A stretch of DNA of 19,063 nucleotides, from NCBI GenBank assembly GCA_016937035.1, contig JAFGWS010000091.1, forward strand, positions 1 to 19,063. Reading direction: 5' to 3'. The notes under the pieces were generated by a model. It was not told where the DNA came from. It ran no database searches and saw only the letters and a program-made list of their open reading frames with translations. Below are positions 1 to 7,743 of the stretch, one piece after another. The translations under genes were made by a program, and so were the position numbers. Position 1 is the stretch's first letter. Every line of letters begins with the position of its first letter. This stretch comes from Pontiellaceae bacterium (lineage in GTDB: Bacteria; Verrucomicrobiota; Kiritimatiellia; Kiritimatiellales; Pontiellaceae).

Positions 1-789
1 AAAGTGTCCGTTTAAAGCCCGAAAGTGCAGCGAAAAATTAATACCGGAAATGAACATAAAGAAAATGATAATGACTTCGATCACAGGACTGTTAAAGGCC
101 GCAATACTGGCTGATCGGGTCGAAAACCCGCCAGTTGATATTGTGGAAAATGACTGGCAAAACGCATCGAACCAGTTCATTCCGGCCAATTTGAGCAGCA
201 CGGCCTCAATCAGGGTCAGCAGCGCATAAACCCCCCAGAGCAGCTTGGCCGTGGTGGTGATCCGCGGTGTGAGACGGTCTTTCGAGGGGCCCGGCACCTC
301 CGCCCGATAAATCTGCATGCCGCCCACGCCGAGGAACGGAAGAATCGCTACACAGAGCACCAGTACGCCCATACCGCCGAACCAGTGCGTCAGCGCACGC
401 CAAAAATGAATACTGTGCGGTATTTCCTCTAGATTGCTCAGCACCGACGCCCCGGTCGTGGTAAACCCGGACATCGTTTCAAACAGAGCGGAAACCGGCT
501 GCGGAATGACGCCGGATAGCATATACGGCAGCGAGCCAAAGAGCGTCGCGGAAATCCAGCCGAAAGTGACCACGCCGAAGCCGTCGCGGCGCGAAAGATT
601 AATATCGCCGCGCGAGAACCAGCCCACTCCCACCGCACTGACAACCGCGATCAAGCCCGACTGAAGCAGGCTCCATCGAATATTCGCGGGCTCGTCATAC
701 AGCCACGAAATCCCGGCGCAGCCCATCATCGACAGACCGATCACCAGCGTCATGTAGGCAACCAAATGAAATACGGCTCGTTTATTCAT
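1..789 (-). CDS. trkH: TrkH-type potassium uptake membrane protein (partial, C-terminus beyond window)
   Basis: Integral membrane subunit of a Trk potassium uptake system; it forms the K+ pore and works with the cytoplasmic regulator TrkA encoded just upstream. I translated the reverse strand by hand: 263 codons are open from the ATG at 789 to the window edge, against about 480 in complete TrkH proteins, so roughly the C-terminal half is missing. Visible features are hydrophobic segments near the N-terminus (VAYMTLVIGLSMMGCAG and SGLIAVVSAVGVGWF), the first selectivity-filter loop ETMSGFTTTGASVL, the following HWFGGMGVLVL helix, and a second filter-like loop, QSFSTISTGGFSTRSASI. The order of these loops is that of TrkH/KtrB proteins. 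The start has only a weak GGA upstream. The gene begins 60 nt after the trkA stop on the same strand, so the two are probably one operon. Confidence 0.93.
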   Translation of the reverse strand, partial: MNKRAVFHLVAYMTLVIGLSMMGCAGISWLYDEPANIRWSLLQSGLIAVVSAVGVGWFSRGDINLSRRDGFGVVTFGWISATLFGSLPYMLSGVIPQPVSALFETMSGFTTTGASVLSNLEEIPHSIHFWRALTHWFGGMGVLVLCVAILPFLGVGGMQIYRAEVPGPSKDRLTPRITTTAKLLWGVYALLTLIEAVLLKLAGMNWFDAFCQSFSTISTGGFSTRSASIAAFNSPVIEVIIIFFMFISGINFSLHFRALNGHF

Positions 790-849
790 AATGTGTTCCG
801 GGCAATGCGTATTGAGTTAAAATATCCACCAGCAACCGCCGATGTTCCA

Positions 850-2193
850 TTATAAAAACCGCGATTGAATCTTCTTCACGGCCGTTGGATGACAGAAGAT
901 AAGCAGTTGATCGCCCGGGGCCAACGCCAGATCGCCCGTCGCCGTCACCACTTCACCCTTGCGAAGCACCGTAGCGATGATCGATTTGGAAGGAAGCTTG
1001 ATTTCGCAGATTTTTTTACCCGCAAGCTTTCCGTCCTCTTCAATCATCACATCGAGCAGCTCGCCGGGCAGATTATGCAGCAGCGATGCTGCCTGCACCT
1101 TCTGCGAGCGAAGCCAGTGCAGAATCGCATTTGTCGTGGAAATATATGGACTCACCACGCGGTTCACCAAATAGAGCTGTTCCACGACGGGAATAAAGTC
1201 GGTTCGTGTAATCTGCGTAACCGTAAACGAGGCGCCCTTCTTCTGCGCCATCAGGCAGTTCATAATATTGCCTTCGTCATCGCCCGTGAGCGCAACAAAT
1301 GCCGTGTTATCACGAAGGCCCGATTCCTCCAGCGCACTTTCCGTCAGCGCATCGGCGCGCAGAATCAGCGTCTTATTCAGCTCCGCCGAACAATAGCGTG
1401 CGCGCTCTTCATCCTGCTCCAGCAGCACACAATCAACATCGTTTTCAATAAACTGCGCCAGCATCAACCCCAGATCGCCGCCGCCCGCAATGATCACCTT
1501 CTCGAACGGCTTAATATCAGGGCACACCCAGCTGAAAAAGTGAGTAATATCTTCACGCTGGCCCACCAGATAAACCAGGTCCTGTTTCTTAAAAAGTGTA
1601 TCGCCATGTGGAATGACCAATTCATCATTCCTGCGAATCGCAATTACGCGGACGCGCTGAATCAAATCCAGCCGATCGCATTCCGCCGGCGTACGGTCCA
1701 GCAGCGGACTCGCCGACGTTACGCGAAAACCGGCCACCATCACCTTGCCGGCGAACAGATCAAACGCCTCCAGCGCTCCGGGAATCTGGAGCATGTTGTA
1801 CACCTCTCGGGCGCACTCCTGCTTTTGGTTGATCACCAGATCAATGCCCATTCCGTGGAGATTGTAGTGGGTAGAACCGTTCAGGAAATCGGGATTGGTC
1901 ACGCGCGCAATTTTGCCCTTCACGCCGGCCGCGTTGGCCATTAGGCAGGCCAATACATTGACCTCGTCGTTGTCGGTGACGGCAATCAGCAGATCCGACT
2001 TGTGAACCTGCGCCTCCTCCAGCACCGCCGGATTCGTGCCCTGACCACACAACGTCAGCACATCGAGCCCCGCTTCGGCCTGAGCCAGCGCCTCTGCATC
2101 GACATCTACCATCACCACCGAATGCTTCTCCTCGCACAATCGCTGTGCAAGCTGGCGTCCGGCATTTCCTGCTCCAAGAATTACAATCCGCAT
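850..2193 (-). CDS. trkA: TrkA, NAD-binding regulatory subunit of Trk potassium uptake
   Basis: Peripheral cytoplasmic protein that binds NAD(H) and nucleotides and gates the TrkH channel. The 447-residue product matches the usual TrkA length (E. coli 458) and has two RCK halves. The first Rossmann fold starts at residue 1 (MRIVILGAGNAGRQ, with an acidic VDVDAE strand end). The second begins near residue 226 with VIIAGGGDLGLMLAQF. Each half is followed by a TrkA-C type domain, for example the segment ending DLVYLVGQ and the C-terminal one ending GDQLLIFCHP. The reading frame extends 16 codons further upstream, but the ATG at 2193 is chosen because GAGN belongs at the very N-terminus in this family and a GGGGGA ribosome binding site lies about 8 nt before it. 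First gene of a trkA-trkH operon, divergent from glpK. Confidence 0.95.
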   Translation of the reverse strand: MRIVILGAGNAGRQLAQRLCEEKHSVVMVDVDAEALAQAEAGLDVLTLCGQGTNPAVLEEAQVHKSDLLIAVTDNDEVNVLACLMANAAGVKGKIARVTNPDFLNGSTHYNLHGMGIDLVINQKQECAREVYNMLQIPGALEAFDLFAGKVMVAGFRVTSASPLLDRTPAECDRLDLIQRVRVIAIRRNDELVIPHGDTLFKKQDLVYLVGQREDITHFFSWVCPDIKPFEKVIIAGGGDLGLMLAQFIENDVDCVLLEQDEERARYCSAELNKTLILRADALTESALEESGLRDNTAFVALTGDDEGNIMNCLMAQKKGASFTVTQITRTDFIPVVEQLYLVNRVVSPYISTTNAILHWLRSQKVQAASLLHNLPGELLDVMIEEDGKLAGKKICEIKLPSKSIIATVLRKGEVVTATGDLALAPGDQLLIFCHPTAVKKIQSRFL

Positions 2194-2289
2194 GTAGGTT
2201 TTCCCCCGGAAAAAGCGTCGTATATGATTTAAAGGGGACACTTTATCAACAAAAAACCGGAAAACAATCCATTACACCGCCGTAAGTCA

Positions 2290-2312
2290 ATTGCTCGTTC
2301 TGAATGAACAAT
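2290..2312. promoter_or_regulatory. Imperfect palindrome between trkA and glpK, candidate operator
   Basis: An 11+1+11 inverted repeat with two mismatches: left arm ATTGCTCGTTC, right arm GAATGAACAAT. It lies 49 nt before the glpK start and about 100 nt before the trkA start. The half-sites, of the form TGTTC(A/G)TT, resemble those recognised by GlpR/DeoR-family repressors of glycerol genes. That link is inference from memory of the E. coli GlpR consensus. No regulator gene is present in the window. Confidence 0.4.
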
Positions 2313-2327
2313 TTGCCAAAAAATCCT

Positions 2328-2354
2328 TTTTCAAAACGAACGCCGTTCTATACT
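2328..2354 (+). promoter_or_regulatory. Candidate glpK promoter abutting the start codon
   Basis: A good -10 hexamer TATACT (2349-2354) ends 7 nt before the glpK ATG, with a poor -35 candidate TTTTCA (2328-2333, 15 nt spacer). Transcription from it would start at or within a base or two of the ATG, giving an essentially leaderless mRNA. This fits the absence of any purine-rich ribosome binding site before glpK. A second -35-like TTGCCA lies at 2313 but is too far away for this -10. Confidence 0.35.
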
Positions 2355-2361
2355 CCCGCCC

Positions 2362-3846
2362 ATGAGATGCGTTCTGGCATTGGATCAAGGAACAACCAGC
2401 TCCCGGACAATTTTGTTTGATCGTTCGGGCGGGTTGCGTGCCGTTGTGCAACAGGAAATTACGCAACACTACCCGCGTCCCGGATGGGTTGAGCACGACC
2501 CGGAAGAAATCTGGGAAACGCAGGAAAAAACCGCTCATCTGGCCATGCGCCAAGCCGGTGTGCACATTGAAGACATTGAGGCGGTCGGCATCACCAACCA
2601 GCGCGAAACCACCATTCTCTGGAACCGAAAAACCGGCGAACCCATTTATCCCGCCATCGTCTGGCAGGACCGCCGTACCGCTGATCTATGCCGAAAACTA
2701 AAAGACGAAGGGATGGAACCCCGCTTTCACCGCGCCACCGGGCTCTATCTCGATCCCTACTTTTCCGGCACAAAGATTAAATGGATACTCGACCACGTAA
2801 CCGGCGCACGCACGCAGGCCGACCGGGGCGAGCTGGCCTTCGGCACCATCGATTCCTGGCTGCTGTGGAAACTCACGAAAGGCAAAGTGCATGCCACCGA
2901 TGTCTCCAACGCATCGCGTACGCTGCTCTTTAATATTCATACGTTGACTTGGGACGACGAGCTGCTGGAACTCCTTGAGATTCCTCGCAGCCTGCTGCCC
3001 GAAGTCAAACCTTCCAGCACGCTATACGGATCGGTCGATAAATTTCTCTGCCAGTCCGGCTGTCGTATTACCGGCGTTGCGGGCGATCAACATGCCGCGC
3101 TCTTTGGTCAGGCCTGTTTTCAGCCGAACTGCGCCAAAAACACCTACGGCACCGGATGCTTTATGCTCATGAACACCGGCAACGCACCGACCGAATCACA
3201 AAACAAGCTCCTCACCACCATGGCGTGGCAACGTCCAAACGAAACCTGCTATGCCCTGGAGGGCAGCGTATTCACCGCCGGCGCTGCCGTACAGTGGCTG
3301 CGCGACAAACTGGAAATCATTCATAACGCCGCCGAAATTGAGCCGCTCGCCCAGACCGTTCCCGATAACGGCGGCGTCTACTGGGTTCCTGCATTTTCCG
3401 GCCTCGGCGCGCCGTATTGGGACCCGCGCGCCCGAGGAACCCTGATCGGACTCACCGGCGGAACGGGCAAAGCACATATCGCCCGCGCAGCGCTTGAGTC
3501 CATGTGCTTCCAGTCAGCAGAACTGCTCCGAGCCATGGAGCGCGACGCCGGAACCGCCATCAAACGCCTGCGCGTCGACGGCGGGGCCTGCGTCAACAAC
3601 CTGCTGATGCAGACTCAGGCCGACCTGCTGCAGATACCGGTCGAGCGGCCGGCGATGATCGAATCCACCGCCTTTGGAGCCGCCGCCCTTGCCGGCCTCG
3701 CCGTCGGATTCTGGGACTCGCCCGAAGAGATTTCTGCCATTCGACAAATCGACCGCATCTTTGAACCACAGATCAGCTCCGACGAAGCCGAAGCCCGACT
3801 TATCCAATGGCGTCGCGCCGTCGAACGCTCCAGAGAGTGGGCTTGA
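2362..3846 (+). CDS. glpK: Glycerol kinase
   Basis: Cytoplasmic FGGY-family kinase that phosphorylates glycerol with ATP to sn-glycerol 3-phosphate, the entry step of glycerol use and a source of lipid backbone. The 494 residues match the family (E. coli 502). Motifs seen are the N-terminal phosphate-binding loop DQGTTSSR (from residue 8), [17 protein letters not shown], the catalytic aspartate D242 in [10 protein letters not shown], the [11 protein letters not shown] loop, [10 protein letters not shown], and the signature [19 protein letters not shown] from D406. The ATG at 2362 places DQGTT at the usual distance from the N-terminus. No Shine-Dalgarno sequence precedes it; see the promoter entry. 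No glpF or glpD is adjacent, so the gene appears to be transcribed alone. It converges on an SHD1-domain gene, with a palindromic element between. Confidence 0.97.
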   Translation: MRCVLALDQGTTSSRTILFDRSGGLRAVVQQEITQHYPRPGWVEHDPEEIWETQEKTAHLAMRQAGVHIEDIEAVGITNQRETTILWNRKTGEPIYPAIVWQDRRTADLCRKLKDEGMEPRFHRATGLYLDPYFSGTKIKWILDHVTGARTQADRGELAFGTIDSWLLWKLTKGKVHATDVSNASRTLLFNIHTLTWDDELLELLEIPRSLLPEVKPSSTLYGSVDKFLCQSGCRITGVAGDQHAALFGQACFQPNCAKNTYGTGCFMLMNTGNAPTESQNKLLTTMAWQRPNETCYALEGSVFTAGAAVQWLRDKLEIIHNAAEIEPLAQTVPDNGGVYWVPAFSGLGAPYWDPRARGTLIGLTGGTGKAHIARAALESMCFQSAELLRAMERDAGTAIKRLRVDGGACVNNLLMQTQADLLQIPVERPAMIESTAFGAAALAGLAVGFWDSPEEISAIRQIDRIFEPQISSDEAEARLIQWRRAVERSREWA

Positions 3847-3852
3847 AAGAAC

Positions 3853-3933
3853 GTAGATGGAGCATCCCTGCTTCGTTGTGCGCGCTGAGTCCGCCGCTCA
3901 GAGGAGACGCCGAAGCAGAGATGCTTCGTCTAC
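3853..3933. repeat. Nested palindromic (REP/BIME-like) intergenic element
   Basis: Two 23-nt arms, 3853-3875 and 3911-3933, are inverted copies of each other with three mismatches. As RNA read from the plus strand, two of these become G-U pairs. Each arm is itself palindromic: the right arm contains CGAAGCA-GAGA-TGCTTCG (3911-3928, perfect 7-bp stem with a GNRA-type loop), and the left arm GGAGCA-TCCC-TGCTTC. The 35-nt centre holds a third small hairpin, CTGAG-N7-CTCAG (3885-3901). The element starts 6 nt after the glpK stop and lies between convergent genes, so it could cap both transcripts, although there is no T-run. A dispersed genomic repeat is the likeliest identity, but only one copy is visible here. 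Confidence 0.6.
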
Positions 3934-3960
3934 ACTACCGATCCTTGTTACGTGGATCTC

Positions 3961-5358
3961 TCAAGGAGAGGCCATGACAAAGGGTTCAGGCGGTTCTACG
4001 CCCTCGGGACAGACGTCTTTATAGACCACGTCGAGCACCTCCTCCGGAATCTCAACCGTAGAAAAAAGTGGGAGGATTGGATTCCCTATTGAATCCTCAG
4101 GATATTCAACGCCCTTTTCCTCAACAAACAGCACTGTTTCAGAACGCAACTCCTCCGAAGGTGTCATCATGATATCGAGCAAAATAACCTGCCCTTCCCC
4201 AACGGAGATCCACTCCCCGGAAAAGGCATACGCTGCATGCTCCGAAAAAGGAATGACGCCCTCACGAACAATGGCCTCTTCAGACAGTTCTCCTAAAGCG
4301 GAATCATTATTGAAAACCGGTTTTCCATCGACGCCGATCACCAACAAGCCCTCGCTCTGAGCAACAAAGCGGAACGTCGTACTTCGCTCAACCTGCATGA
4401 CTTCCTTGCACCACGCCACCCATTTGGATTCGGGCAAGACACTACGGTCCGAGCTCGGCGGAAATCCCAAAAAACTCATAAACGGACGCCGGAAACTAAA
4501 CAGCTCGGTACGTGACGGTCTCAAAGAACGCTCTTCAATTTGAGTTTCGATATGGTCGAGATAAACCTTGAACCCGCCATCAACAACCTCCCGAATGGAT
4601 TCAACGATTCCGTGCGGAAGCGCCTTTTCCTGATCCTCGGAAAGCGCAATGGCGGAAAACGAAAGAGTAAAAGGCCTATCACGCCCGGTGCCGGATAAAT
4701 AATATTTCTGGAGCAGAAAGTACCCCAGCTCTCTAGCAAACAGCTCCTCTAAATTCAGTGCTTTAAGCGCGCTTTTCTGCGTGGCATCGCTCGCAACAAT
4801 ATTTCCCTTTTTATCAACCACTAACACGAGAGTGAACCCATAGTCTGTAAGCTGAAAAATTGCACCGGTAAATGCTCCTGCAAAATAGTTATTTTCATCG
4901 GAAAACTGAATATTCTCGGTTCGGTCATGTGCCATCAGTCGACGCTCTGGGTCGAATACGAGGACGTATACATCCAGCTGTTTATCGATAGGTTTTAATC
5001 CCTTCTTAATCTTAACAAGCGGATAGTATCCCGATTCTTGAGTTCCACCTCCTACAGTATGGCTGTCGCTTATTATCTCGCTCTGTATGGGCGGATTCTC
5101 AATTACATTCGCGCGGATGCTGATCTCGATTTTCAGCTCAATCGGACGCTTGAAACGGACATATTCCTGATCTTCGTCCGATAAACCGGACAACGGAACC
5201 TTAATACTGCGATCGTCCAGTCCTTTCAAAACAACATCCGGCCCGCTTTCTCTGACCATTTCTCCTTCAAAGGTGTCGCCCGTCTGAGAAGTCCACGTGC
5301 GCATTTCGGCCTGCACGCAGACCGCCGAAAAAAACAGAACAAAACAAATATATCTCAT
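3961..5358 (-). CDS. Secreted SHD1-domain protein of unknown function
   Basis: The predicted product has 465 residues. An N-terminal signal peptide (MRYICFVLFFSAVCVQA, cleavage probably before EMRTW) suggests export. The first 50 mature residues match the SHD1 (SLA1 homology) type domain common in PVC bacteria: a RTWTSQTGDTFEGEMV strand pair followed by VVLKGLDDRSIKVPLSGLSDEDQEYV. The remaining roughly 390 residues look beta-rich with charged stretches and match no family I recognise. A late segment (GLLVIGVDGKPVFNN, then SGEWISVGEGQVILLDIMM) looks like a carbohydrate-binding or PA14-like beta sandwich, but this is a weak impression. The frame extends 21 codons upstream, but the ATG at 5358 is preferred because it begins the signal peptide and has GGAG 6 nt upstream. 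It lies 140 nt after cysK, so it is probably transcribed separately. Confidence 0.8.
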   Translation of the reverse strand: MRYICFVLFFSAVCVQAEMRTWTSQTGDTFEGEMVRESGPDVVLKGLDDRSIKVPLSGLSDEDQEYVRFKRPIELKIEISIRANVIENPPIQSEIISDSHTVGGGTQESGYYPLVKIKKGLKPIDKQLDVYVLVFDPERRLMAHDRTENIQFSDENNYFAGAFTGAIFQLTDYGFTLVLVVDKKGNIVASDATQKSALKALNLEELFARELGYFLLQKYYLSGTGRDRPFTLSFSAIALSEDQEKALPHGIVESIREVVDGGFKVYLDHIETQIEERSLRPSRTELFSFRRPFMSFLGFPPSSDRSVLPESKWVAWCKEVMQVERSTTFRFVAQSEGLLVIGVDGKPVFNNDSALGELSEEAIVREGVIPFSEHAAYAFSGEWISVGEGQVILLDIMMTPSEELRSETVLFVEEKGVEYPEDSIGNPILPLFSTVEIPEEVLDVVYKDVCPEGVEPPEPFVMASP

Positions 5359-5498
5359 ACCAGCTCCGCAGCTTGAATGAACTATTTCCAAAAAAGTCCT
5401 ATCAAATAAACAAAACCACAAGAATAGATCAATTCAAACAGACGACGTTTTGATAAGAACACCTGATATGCAATTCCACCCCGCAACCTTAAAATGCT

Positions 5499-6425
5499 CT
5501 ATGCTTCCTCAAAGAGCCAAGTGGAAAGATAGCGTTCTCCGGTGTCGCAAATCACCGTCACAATCAGTTTACCCTCATTTTCGGGGCGTTTTGCCAATTC
5601 AAGCGCAGCAAAAACATTTGCTCCTGCGGAAATGCCGCACAGAATACCTTCCTCCTTGGCAAGCTGCCTGGCCGTCGCACCGGCTTCATCGCCATCCAGA
5701 AGAATGATTTCGTCAATCAGATCCGTCTGCAGGTTGTTGGGAATAAAACCGGCACCGATGCCCTGAATCTTATGCGGACCCGGCTTGCCCCCGGAAATCA
5801 CAGAGGAGCTTTTCGGCTCCACCGCAACCACTTTGATCTGAGCATTCTTTTCTTTGAGTCTCGATCCGACCCCACTGAGTGTCCCGCCCGTTCCTACACC
5901 GGCCACGAATAGATCCACCTTGCCCTCCGTATCATCCCAGATCTCCTCCGCAGTGGTTTCACGATGAATCCTCGGATTGGCCGGGTTATCAAATTGCTGA
6001 AGCATAATGGCATTCGGATTTTTCCGGATCAGTTCTTCTGCGGCATGGATAGCGCCCGGCATCCCTTCTTCGGCCGGGGTCAGCACCAATTCAGCGCCTA
6101 GCACCTTCAACAGGCGGCGTCGCTCAATACTCATGCTCTCAGGCATCGTAAGAATCAGTTTGTATCCTTTGGCTGCTGCCGTAAACGCGAGTGCAATGCC
6201 GGTATTCCCACTGGTGGGCTCAATCAGCGTAGACCCGGGACGAATCAGCCCTTTTTTCTCCGCATCCTCAATCATCGCCACACCGATTCGGTCTTTCACG
6301 CTCGAAAGGGGATTGCGCGATTCTAACTTAACAGCAACAGTCGCTTTCAGTCCTTCAGCGATCCGATTGAGTTTCACGAGCGGGGTGTGCCCGACGGTTT
6401 CGGTTATATTGTTGTATAAAGGCAT
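5499..6425 (-). CDS. cysK: Cysteine synthase A (O-acetylserine sulfhydrylase)
   Basis: PLP enzyme that makes L-cysteine from O-acetylserine and sulfide in the cytoplasm. The product has 308 residues, normal for CysK. K44 in NPLSSVKDR is the PLP-binding lysine. PTSGNTG (residues 70-76) is the substrate-binding loop. [12 protein letters not shown] forms the phosphate-binding glycine loop, and [12 protein letters not shown] near the C-terminus contributes the residue contacting the PLP ring nitrogen. The ATG at 6425 has a GGAGG site 7 nt upstream. It starts 13 nt after the stop of the Rrf2-family regulator on the same strand, so they are almost certainly cotranscribed. That pairing is familiar from CymR/IscR-type control of cysteine supply. 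CysK is preferred over CysM on overall sequence feel; beta-cystathionine synthase activity cannot be excluded. Confidence 0.95.
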   Translation of the reverse strand: MPLYNNITETVGHTPLVKLNRIAEGLKATVAVKLESRNPLSSVKDRIGVAMIEDAEKKGLIRPGSTLIEPTSGNTGIALAFTAAAKGYKLILTMPESMSIERRRLLKVLGAELVLTPAEEGMPGAIHAAEELIRKNPNAIMLQQFDNPANPRIHRETTAEEIWDDTEGKVDLFVAGVGTGGTLSGVGSRLKEKNAQIKVVAVEPKSSSVISGGKPGPHKIQGIGAGFIPNNLQTDLIDEIILLDGDEAGATARQLAKEEGILCGISAGANVFAALELAKRPENEGKLIVTVICDTGERYLSTWLFEEA

Positions 6426-6438
6426 CTTGATTCCTCCA

Positions 6439-6876
6439 TTAAATATTAAACATGATGGGTTCGTTTTTCACGCGCGCTTCATAATCATCCTGAAGTTCTT
6501 TAAGCGTAATTTTTGAAAAATAGTCCTTTAATACGCTGCTGGCACCCTGCCAAACACGCTGAACGACACATTCATTTGAGCGACCACAGCCTTCCGCCAA
6601 GCACCCCACCAGATTAATATTGCCTTCCGAGGCCGACAGTACATCGTACACTGTGATGTCCGCCGGCTCCTTCGCTAAACAAAATCCGCCGCGCAACCCG
6701 CGCACACTGTTCACCAGTCCAGCATTTTTCAGGGGAACCATGATCTGTTCAATATAGTCGGTGGAAATTCCCTCCAGCTCCGCTATCTTCTTTTTCGGAA
6801 CGGGTTGATCTCCCTGCAATCGCGAAATACACAGCAGGATACGCATTGCATAGCGCCCTTTCGTCGACAATTTCAT
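6439..6876 (-). CDS. Rrf2-family transcriptional regulator with IscR-like cysteine triad
   Basis: DNA-binding regulator of the Rrf2/IscR/CymR family, 145 residues. The N-terminus [15 protein letters not shown] and the winged-helix region (recognition helix [18 protein letters not shown], wing [12 protein letters not shown]) are typical. C92, C97 and C103 (spacing C-x4-C-x5-C) sit almost exactly where E. coli IscR carries its cluster ligands C92, C98 and C104, so [2Fe-2S] binding is plausible; CymR, the classic cysteine regulator, lacks them. The open frame runs on to 7269, but the ATG at 6876 has GGAGG 7 nt upstream and starts the conserved domain, and the extension resembles nothing. Located 13 nt upstream of cysK. 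A good promoter and overlapping dyads precede it, which suggests autoregulation of the regulator-cysK operon. Confidence 0.93.
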   Translation of the reverse strand: MKLSTKGRYAMRILLCISRLQGDQPVPKKKIAELEGISTDYIEQIMVPLKNAGLVNSVRGLRGGFCLAKEPADITVYDVLSASEGNINLVGCLAEGCGRSNECVVQRVWQGASSVLKDYFSKITLKELQDDYEARVKNEPIMFNI

Positions 6877-6889
6877 ACCAAGCCTCCAG

Positions 6890-6906
6890 AAATCAATGAT
6901 TTGATT
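6890..6906. promoter_or_regulatory. Overlapping dyad symmetries in the rrf2-cysK leader, candidate operator
   Basis: Two overlapping inverted repeats lie between the promoter and the regulator start: AAATCA-A-TGATTT (6890-6902, perfect 6+1+6) and AATCAA-TGAT-TTGATT (6891-6906, perfect 6+4+6). Their position just downstream of the predicted transcription start is suited to self-repression by the Rrf2 protein. Being AT-rich, some symmetry may be chance. Confidence 0.4.
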
Positions 6907-6919
6907 ATTATTTTTATCA

Positions 6920-6948
6920 TGTATAAGCTGAGCCCCTATACCCGTCAA
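6920..6948 (-). promoter_or_regulatory. Sigma70-type promoter of the rrf2-cysK operon
   Basis: On the reverse strand, -35 TTGACG (6948-6943) is followed by a 17-nt spacer and -10 TATACA (6925-6920). Transcription would start around 6912-6914, leaving a leader of about 37 nt that contains the dyads and the GGAGG site of the regulator gene. Confidence 0.6.
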
Positions 6949-7054
6949 GCCCATTTCCGTAAAATGCCTGAATATATTGAGAAAATTACTCGCAGCATCA
7001 CGTTTCGGGAACAAGTATCGCGTGGAGAACAGCGCACGCAATTCATTGTCGCAG

Positions 7055-7074
7055 ACGCGACGTCCCCGTCGCGT
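7055..7074. repeat. Perfect 8-bp inverted repeat (hairpin)
   Basis: ACGCGACG, loop TCCC, then CGTCGCGT. A GC-rich 8-bp stem with a 4-nt loop and no T-run after it, in otherwise geneless DNA. It is too compact for a typical operator and lacks terminator features. It could be a dispersed palindrome or the end of a lost element. The loop TCCC also occurs in the left arm of the element at 3853-3933. Confidence 0.5.
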
Positions 7075-7097
7075 GCCCAAACAGCGAGCCGGGCAGA

Positions 7098-7325
7098 TTG
7101 ACCGCAAAATTTCGCGAAAAGGTTTTATTAAAATCCGCGGTGCGGAGGGCAAACGATAAGGCTGAGATTTATGTGGAACATATCGGCGATATTTTGATTC
7201 TCCGCCCATTTTTATTTCTATATTTGCAAAAGGTCGACAAGCGGAATCCGCCCGGGCGAGGAAAGGCAAAAGAGGGCCGACTGTACGAGCTGAAAATGCC
7301 TATCGAGATGCTCGCAAAGAATCGA
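7098..7325 (+). pseudogene. Possible decayed VapB/AbrB-type antitoxin
   Basis: An open frame from a TTG codon reads MTAKF, then SAVRRANDKAEIY and VEHIGDILILRP. This echoes VapB antitoxins of the type M-T-A-K-x-F ... SQAVRLPKEFRF ... DEVYIxxxGDxVxLRP, but with part of the SQAVRLPKEF segment missing or altered. The sequence after LRP does not resemble a VapB tail, and no intact VapC toxin follows. No ribosome binding site is visible. The match was made by eye over about 35 residues, so chance resemblance is possible. A plain noncoding stretch is the alternative. Confidence 0.25.
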
Positions 7326-7687
7326 TGAAATGAAGGACGGCGAGCGGGTGGAAAATGTGGAGCATTTGTGTGTAATTACTAGATTACGTGACTGGCACCT
7401 CTTGTTTTTCCACGAGTGACAGAGCAGTCAGAATGCCTGCGATACGAGAGGAGGTCCGAAAGAAGGCAGTGCCTCTGCTATGCCGGTCGCGTTTTCCCGG
7501 AATGGGCCGAATGAGTATGAGCCGGCGCGTAGCGCAGTCTGTACTGATTAACGCCTTGTCCACACCGCTTCAGCGCATCCCCTTCCAAAGAATAACCTTG
7601 CTGCACTGGAGAGTCGTTTTTTAACGAATAGGATGACTGTGAAAACGAATTGCAGAATGTGAGAAGTTAAGAATTGGGATAAATTTT

Positions 7688-7696
7688 GATATAATG
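7688..7696 (+). promoter_or_regulatory. Extended -10 promoter of the kinase operon
   Basis: TGATATAAT combines the TG extension with a consensus -10 hexamer TATAAT (7691-7696). No good -35 is present at 17 nt, as expected for an extended -10 promoter. Transcription would begin near 7703, about 40-50 nt before the kinase start, with AGGGG just upstream of the first ATG. Confidence 0.55.
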
Positions 7697-7743
7697 CTTG
7701 TGCTGGTGAGTGGTGTTGAATAAAAATAATTCGATAGGGGTGT

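Larger units (their letters stand above)
6960..7680. other. Long intergenic stretch without a convincing gene
   Basis: About 720 nt between the divergent rrf2-cysK and kinase operons. Short open frames exist on both strands, but none has a ribosome binding site, recognisable domain and normal length together. The supportable contents are a perfect hairpin at 7055-7074 and a possible decayed antitoxin near 7098-7325, listed separately. The plus-strand frame 7388-7624 (78 codons) is unrecognised and lacks a convincing start. The region may be degraded former coding DNA. Confidence 0.5.

Noticed and set aside
865..1944. 359-codon open frame on the plus strand opposite trkA
   Set aside because: It lies wholly antisense to trkA, which has clear Rossmann and TrkA-C motifs; its product is rich in His, Arg and Gln as expected of a shadow frame.
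6877..7269. N-terminal extension of the Rrf2 frame
   Set aside because: It precedes the conserved family start and the GGAGG site, crosses the predicted promoter and resembles no domain.
7388..7624. 78-codon plus-strand frame before the kinase operon
   Set aside because: No ribosome binding site or recognisable domain, and it lies in DNA that looks degraded.
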